Of a stretch of 25,890 nt of DNA, positions 22,485 to 25,890 are shown piece by piece. The stretch lies in the NCBI GenBank assembly GCA_902806015.1, contig CADCUZ010000127.1:1-25890 (forward strand), read 5' to 3'. The first letter of the stretch is position 1. Each line of letters begins with the position of its first letter. This stretch comes from an uncultured Rubrobacteraceae bacterium (GTDB lineage: Bacteria; Actinomycetota; Rubrobacteria; Rubrobacterales; Rubrobacteraceae). The notes beneath the pieces are model-generated. The model was not told the origin of the DNA and made no database searches. It saw only the letters and a program-made list of their open reading frames with translations. Both the position numbers and the translations under genes were made by a program.

Positions 22485-24008
22485 GTGAGAGAGCGCACCG
22501 CACGCACCCTTAGCCGCAGAGATTTCCTGAAGATGGGCGGCACCGGCCTGGCCGGGGCCGCGCTGCTCGGCGCCGCGGGGTGCGACCTTACCGGGCACCT
22601 CCCCGGGCTTCCCGGCACCAAGCAGCGGTCCAGCCCGGGGAACAACGTGGTGCTCATCATCCTGGACTCCCTGCGCAAGGACCACGTCGGCGTCTACGGC
22701 CACGACCGGGCCGCGCAGACGCCGAACCTGGACGCGCTGGCCGCGGACAGCCTGCGCTTCACGCGGGCCATCCCAGAGTCGATGCCGACCATCAACGCGC
22801 GGCGCGCGATCCACACCGGCACCCGGACCTGGCCCTTTAGGGACTGGGACCCGCCCAAGGGCGAGGACATCATCCTCCAGGGATGGCAGCCCATACCCCT
22901 GAACCAGACTACGCTCGCCGAAGTCCTGCGCCTCAACGGCTACCAGACGATGATGGTCACGGACAACATGCACCAGTTCAAGGCCTCCTACGACATGCAC
23001 CGGGGCTTCGACGTGTGGGACTTCTTCCGCGGCCAGACGACGGACAACTACATGCCCAGCTGGACGTACCCGCCGGAGAAGGTCGGGCAAGCCCTGATGA
23101 GGGGCAACGTCCCCGCCATGACGGCCCAGATGAAGCAGTACTTCTCGAACGTCGCCGCCCGCCAGTCGGAAGAGGACTGGTTCGCCCCGCAGGTCTTCAC
23201 CCGCGCCTCCGAGTTTCTGGAGTTCGCCAAGGAAGGCGACAAGCCGTTCTTCCTGACCGTCGACTCCTACGACCCGCACGAGCCTTGGGACCCGCCCGAG
23301 GAGTACGTGCGACTCTACGACGACGGGCCCTACGACCTCAAAGAACCGTTTTCCGTCATCTACGGGCCGAGCGACTACCTGGCCGAGCGGGAGCTCCAAC
23401 GGATGCGCGCCCGCTACTCGGCGGAGGTCACCATGGCGGACCGCTGGCTCGGGCGTTTCATGGACAAGATGGAGGAGCTCAACCTCTTCGAAGACACGCT
23501 GATCGTGCTACTCGCGGACCACGGGGTCGCGCTCGGGGAGCACGGCTACTCCGGCAAGCCGGCCTACGCGCTGTGGCCGGAGATCACGGACGTGCCGTTC
23601 TTTGTCCGCCGCCCGGACGGCAAGGGCGCGGGCGAGACGAGCGAGTATCACGCCTCGACCTACGACGTGGCCACGACCGTGCTCGGCTACCTCGGCGTCG
23701 AAGCGCCGGGGCAGATGCAGGGACAGGACCTCTCCGAGATTTCGGCCGGCGTCGAGCCGGAAGACCGCTCGCATTTCACCGCCGGCTACCACGACCACGT
23801 GTGGACCCGAGACGAGCGCTACGTGATGTTCTCCCGCCACGACGGCTCGGACGCGAAGCTCTACGACGTACAAGCCGACCCGGGGATGAACAGCGACCTC
23901 GCGGGCCAGCAGCCCGACGTCGTCAAGCGCATGTACGACGGCTACGTCCTGAGGGACGCGGGCGGCCCCCTCCCCGTCTACGACCCCCTGCCCGAACCCA
24001 CCGTGTAG
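22485..24008 (+). CDS. Tat-exported sulfatase-like lipoprotein (alkaline phosphatase superfamily)
   Basis: A 507-residue protein. Residues 10-16 (SRRDFLK) are a twin-arginine export motif, followed by a hydrophobic stretch and the lipobox LGAAGC with Cys33, so the product is probably a lipoprotein outside the membrane. The sulfatase fold is clear: VVLIILDSLRKDHVGVYGHD carries the first metal Asp61, TPNLDALAADSLRFTRA follows, and the second metal cluster is LADHGVALGEHG. At the nucleophile site, where Cys or Ser is followed by x-P-x-R, this protein has Thr102 in PTINARRAIHTG. It may therefore be a phosphodi-/monoesterase or transferase rather than a formylglycine sulfatase. The GTG at 22485 is the start that puts the Tat motif correctly near the N-terminus; the ribosome site is weak. 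Confidence 0.85.
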   Translation: MRERTARTLSRRDFLKMGGTGLAGAALLGAAGCDLTGHLPGLPGTKQRSSPGNNVVLIILDSLRKDHVGVYGHDRAAQTPNLDALAADSLRFTRAIPESMPTINARRAIHTGTRTWPFRDWDPPKGEDIILQGWQPIPLNQTTLAEVLRLNGYQTMMVTDNMHQFKASYDMHRGFDVWDFFRGQTTDNYMPSWTYPPEKVGQALMRGNVPAMTAQMKQYFSNVAARQSEEDWFAPQVFTRASEFLEFAKEGDKPFFLTVDSYDPHEPWDPPEEYVRLYDDGPYDLKEPFSVIYGPSDYLAERELQRMRARYSAEVTMADRWLGRFMDKMEELNLFEDTLIVLLADHGVALGEHGYSGKPAYALWPEITDVPFFVRRPDGKGAGETSEYHASTYDVATTVLGYLGVEAPGQMQGQDLSEISAGVEPEDRSHFTAGYHDHVWTRDERYVMFSRHDGSDAKLYDVQADPGMNSDLAGQQPDVVKRMYDGYVLRDAGGPLPVYDPLPEPTV

Positions 24009-24087
24009 TTAGCCCTGAGGCCCATCTGGGCGTCCGGCGCCAACCCAGCCGTCGGATCGCGCTTCCTTATCGGCGCGGCCCCTTAAG

Positions 24088-24801
24088 CTATTTCGCGTGT
24101 TCCATCAGATGCGTATACGTTATCGAGGTTACGAAGGCGGCCAACGGCATGGTCAGTACGGTAGCAATCGACCCGCCTAGCCACTGACCCCATGTGTCCG
24201 AGCCCGAAACCAGGAACCCCACAACTCCCCCTGCGTGGACGGCTACCTCCTCCAACACAGCGGCCAAGGCGGCCGTAAGGAACACCAGCTCAAAATGACC
24301 CCGAACTAACTCATTGCTGCGCTTGAGCGCCGCCACCGGGCTTAGGTGCTCTCTGCTGATCACCGGCGCGTACAAAGACCAGCGCGTCAGTATCCATAAC
24401 CCAGGGACCGCCAGCAGGACGGTTGCTGCCCTAGGAATTACGATAGCGGCAACCGCGGCGGCCGTGGCGGACGGGGCCACAAGAGACGCTTGGCGCATCA
24501 TGTGTAGCATGCCGCGCGTCGTGATGGGTTCGCCTCCTCGCTCGGTCTCGGCGGTGACCTCCTCTGCGTATGCTACGTAGACTATGTAGAGGTAGAAAGC
24601 GAATGCTCCGGTCAGGGATGTCAGGACCTGTTCTCTAACATGGATTTTTCCTTCGATGAAGTAGTAGGGAGCGAGCCCCAGCATGCCCAGCAGCGCCGCC
24701 GGGAAGATCGACGCCAATGGGTGCCCTCTAATGATCCCGATTGCTTTCCGCCATACGGATAAGATGCTGGCCTGTTCGTCGGCCAACACTAGCGCCTTCA
24801 T
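24088..24801 (-). CDS. Multi-pass membrane protein, unassigned
   Basis: A 237-residue membrane protein with about five or six helices: LASIFPAALLGMLGLAPYYF, LTGAFAFYLYIVYVAYAEEV, SATAAAVAAIVIPRAATVLL, then VPGLWILTRWSLYAPV and GHFELVFLTAALAAVLEEVA. The stretch RWSLYAPVISREHLSPVAAL followed by KRSNELVRGHFELVF is a pattern common in membrane domains of the glycerophosphodiesterase-associated and YciC/DUF975-like type, where it marks a conserved cytoplasmic loop; function is unknown. The ATG has AGGAG 11 nt upstream. Its base composition is lower in G+C than its neighbours (35/60 and 33/60 in two sampled lines, against 42/60 in the coiled-coil gene), which could reflect transfer. Confidence 0.8.
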   Translation of the reverse strand: MKALVLADEQASILSVWRKAIGIIRGHPLASIFPAALLGMLGLAPYYFIEGKIHVREQVLTSLTGAFAFYLYIVYVAYAEEVTAETERGGEPITTRGMLHMMRQASLVAPSATAAAVAAIVIPRAATVLLAVPGLWILTRWSLYAPVISREHLSPVAALKRSNELVRGHFELVFLTAALAAVLEEVAVHAGGVVGFLVSGSDTWGQWLGGSIATVLTMPLAAFVTSITYTHLMEHAK

Positions 24802-25227
24802 CGCTTGTCCCGCTCCTGACGCGTCGCCTTCTGAAAGAACCTATGCCCTACTCGTCGTCTCTGGGACCGCCCTCGATGTTTTCTGTAGTGTAACCCTGGC
24901 TCCCTAGCGCCGGGTCGGGTGGAAGATGCGAGTGCGCCCTATTGGCGCAAGCACTAAGTTGCGGCGCTCTCATGCCGCTCACCGCGGTTCCTGCTGCTGC
25001 CCCTGTTTCGCCCCGTCCACATCCATGAGCTTTGCACGCGCACGCTCGGCCTCGATCTCGAGGCTCGCGCCTTCGTTTTTTCCCACCGGTCCACGGTATG
25101 ATGATCCCGTCGGTGTTGGCTGGAGTATTGGTCCCCTCTCCTGATCGGTGTGGGCGCTGGGGTCAGAAGTGCGAGGCCCGAGAGGAGGCGCGTGGAATTG
25201 GCTGCGCCAGCGAGTACGCCCCTCGGG
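24802..25227. other. Gene-poor stretch of about 425 nt
   Basis: No gene is supported with confidence. I see no tRNA, riboswitch or terminator shape. Overlapping plus-strand frames read as arginine- and proline-rich shadow sequence. The only plausible content is a 35-codon frame on the minus strand at 24979-25086. Confidence 0.45.
24979..25086 (-). CDS. Possible 35-residue peptide
   Basis: A GTG-started frame with a soluble, charged product (MGKNEGASLEIEAERARAKL, then MDVDGAKQGQQQEPR). It reads like a short helix with a polar tail. No ribosome site is visible; a CATACC hexamer ends 8 nt upstream. It could be a real small gene, a degraded end, or chance. Confidence 0.22.
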   Translation of the reverse strand: MGKNEGASLEIEAERARAKLMDVDGAKQGQQQEPR

Positions 25228-25890
25228 TTACGTTGCCTTATGGGATGGGTCGACCTGCGCCTCCCGGAGCAGGATGGTTCCAGTCCCCAGGTACGCCACC
25301 GCGGTCAGCAGCCCCAGGTACGGCTCCAGATCGAAGAGCCCCACCGACTTCGACGCCACCACGCCGGCGATCGCCGCGGACAGCACTACAAGAGCGCCGC
25401 CCCGAGCCCGCCACCGCGCCGGGCGTTCCATCCAAGCCACCCCCGTGGCAAACAACCAGAGGCCAACCAGCACGTGGGAAAACATCCTGAAGTACAGTTG
25501 TAAGGTCCCGAAAAGCTCGCTGAGCACCACCAACTGGGCGCGCAGAATTTCGTCCGCCGCCGGGTACGCCGGTCCCAGCGCGGACGCGCTCGCCGCGTTC
25601 GTCGCCGCCCCAACGATCCCGACAACCACCCCGGCCAACCCGGCGATAGCGCCGACCAGCGCGATGGCCGACCCGACGGCCGGGGTGCACCGGTAGAGCG
25701 TCGGCACGACAGGCAGCAGGCACAGCAGCGAGGCTAGGTAGAGCCACCAAAGGCCTAGGTAAGACCCCTCGTTGTTTGCGATCCAGGGCAGAAGCGCGCG
25801 CGGCCGGTCGAGCATCTCGGTGCTCAACCCGAGCCGGGCGAGGTAGACGAACGTGTACACCACCGTCACCAAGAACAGCAAGCCGGAGAG
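25228..25890 (-). CDS. Multi-pass membrane protein, partial (N-terminus outside window)
   Basis: At least 220 residues of a hydrophobic protein, open to the right edge (the frame continues upstream as LSGLLFLVTVVYTFVYLARL). Further helices are YLGLWWLYLASLLCLLPVVP, SAIALVGAIAGLAGVVVGIV, RMFSHVLVGLWLFATGVAWM, RGGALVVLSAAIAGVVASKS and LLTAVAYLGTGTILL. The layout resembles DUF4386-type integral membrane proteins, but I hold that assignment weakly. The small polar end is VDPSHKAT. An internal ATG at 25881 would cut the first helix, so the true start is probably beyond the window. Confidence 0.7.
   Translation of the reverse strand, partial: LSGLLFLVTVVYTFVYLARLGLSTEMLDRPRALLPWIANNEGSYLGLWWLYLASLLCLLPVVPTLYRCTPAVGSAIALVGAIAGLAGVVVGIVGAATNAASASALGPAYPAADEILRAQLVVLSELFGTLQLYFRMFSHVLVGLWLFATGVAWMERPARWRARGGALVVLSAAIAGVVASKSVGLFDLEPYLGLLTAVAYLGTGTILLREAQVDPSHKAT

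Noticed and set aside
1..25890. CRISPR arrays, tRNA/rRNA genes, insertion sequences, att sites
   Set aside because: No regularly spaced repeats, cloverleaf or rRNA-like sequence, transposase motifs or flanking duplications were seen on reading both strands.

Overview
This is about 25.9 kb of high-GC chromosomal DNA, close to 70% G+C by hand count in typical coding lines. GTG and TTG starts are common, genes are tightly packed, and several likely mRNAs are leaderless. The gene families present fit a deep-branching actinomycete, and a Rubrobacter-like organism is my best guess: PrsW, SigA-type sigma, YdfJ-like MMPL pump, Fsr-like MFS, a DnaA-free housekeeping set and Tat lipoprotein sulfatase. 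That placement is inference from gene content, with no marker gene to confirm it. I saw no rRNA, tRNA, CRISPR array, phage gene, transposase or insertion sequence.

Layout. 1-1476: a truncated PrsW-type membrane protease on the minus strand, diverging from a flavin reductase-like gene and a frameshifted RidA gene. 1545-5209: glutaredoxin, an unrecognised protein, a histidine phosphatase, an HTH plus cold-shock-domain protein, and an unrecognised protein with a disordered tail. 5263-7642 (minus): a decayed HARE-HTH domain gene, pheA (chorismate mutase/prephenate dehydratase) and uppP (undecaprenyl-diphosphatase). 7872-10141: a Crp/Fnr regulator diverging from a tiny membrane protein, then a two-gene unit of a degenerate GGDEF protein and a HmoA-like monooxygenase. 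10359-12731 (plus): a SigA-family sigma factor, then a PAP2 phosphatase overlapping an MBL-fold hydrolase.

12751-19335 (minus): a decayed metzincin protease gene, a Fur-family regulator with a clear promoter and palindromic operator, a large MMPL transporter, an MFS transporter and SppA. 19428-21786 (plus): a second Fur-family regulator and a 604-residue coiled-coil protein. 21911-25890: three membrane proteins on the minus strand, of which the last is cut by the window edge, and a Tat-exported sulfatase-like lipoprotein on the plus strand.

How the genes relate. Envelope functions are prominent (UppP, PAP2, SppA, MMPL, MFS, sulfatase, PrsW). So are redox and metal or stress control genes (two Fur-family regulators, Crp/Fnr, glutaredoxin, flavin reductase, HmoA-like protein, sigma factor). 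I did not find a convincing new multi-gene system. The items most worth a second look are the two decayed genes lying directly behind intact genes, the perfect inverted repeat over the fur promoter, the recurring -10 box 6-8 nt before start codons, the sulfatase with Thr at the nucleophile position, and the HTH-CSD and coiled-coil proteins of unknown function.
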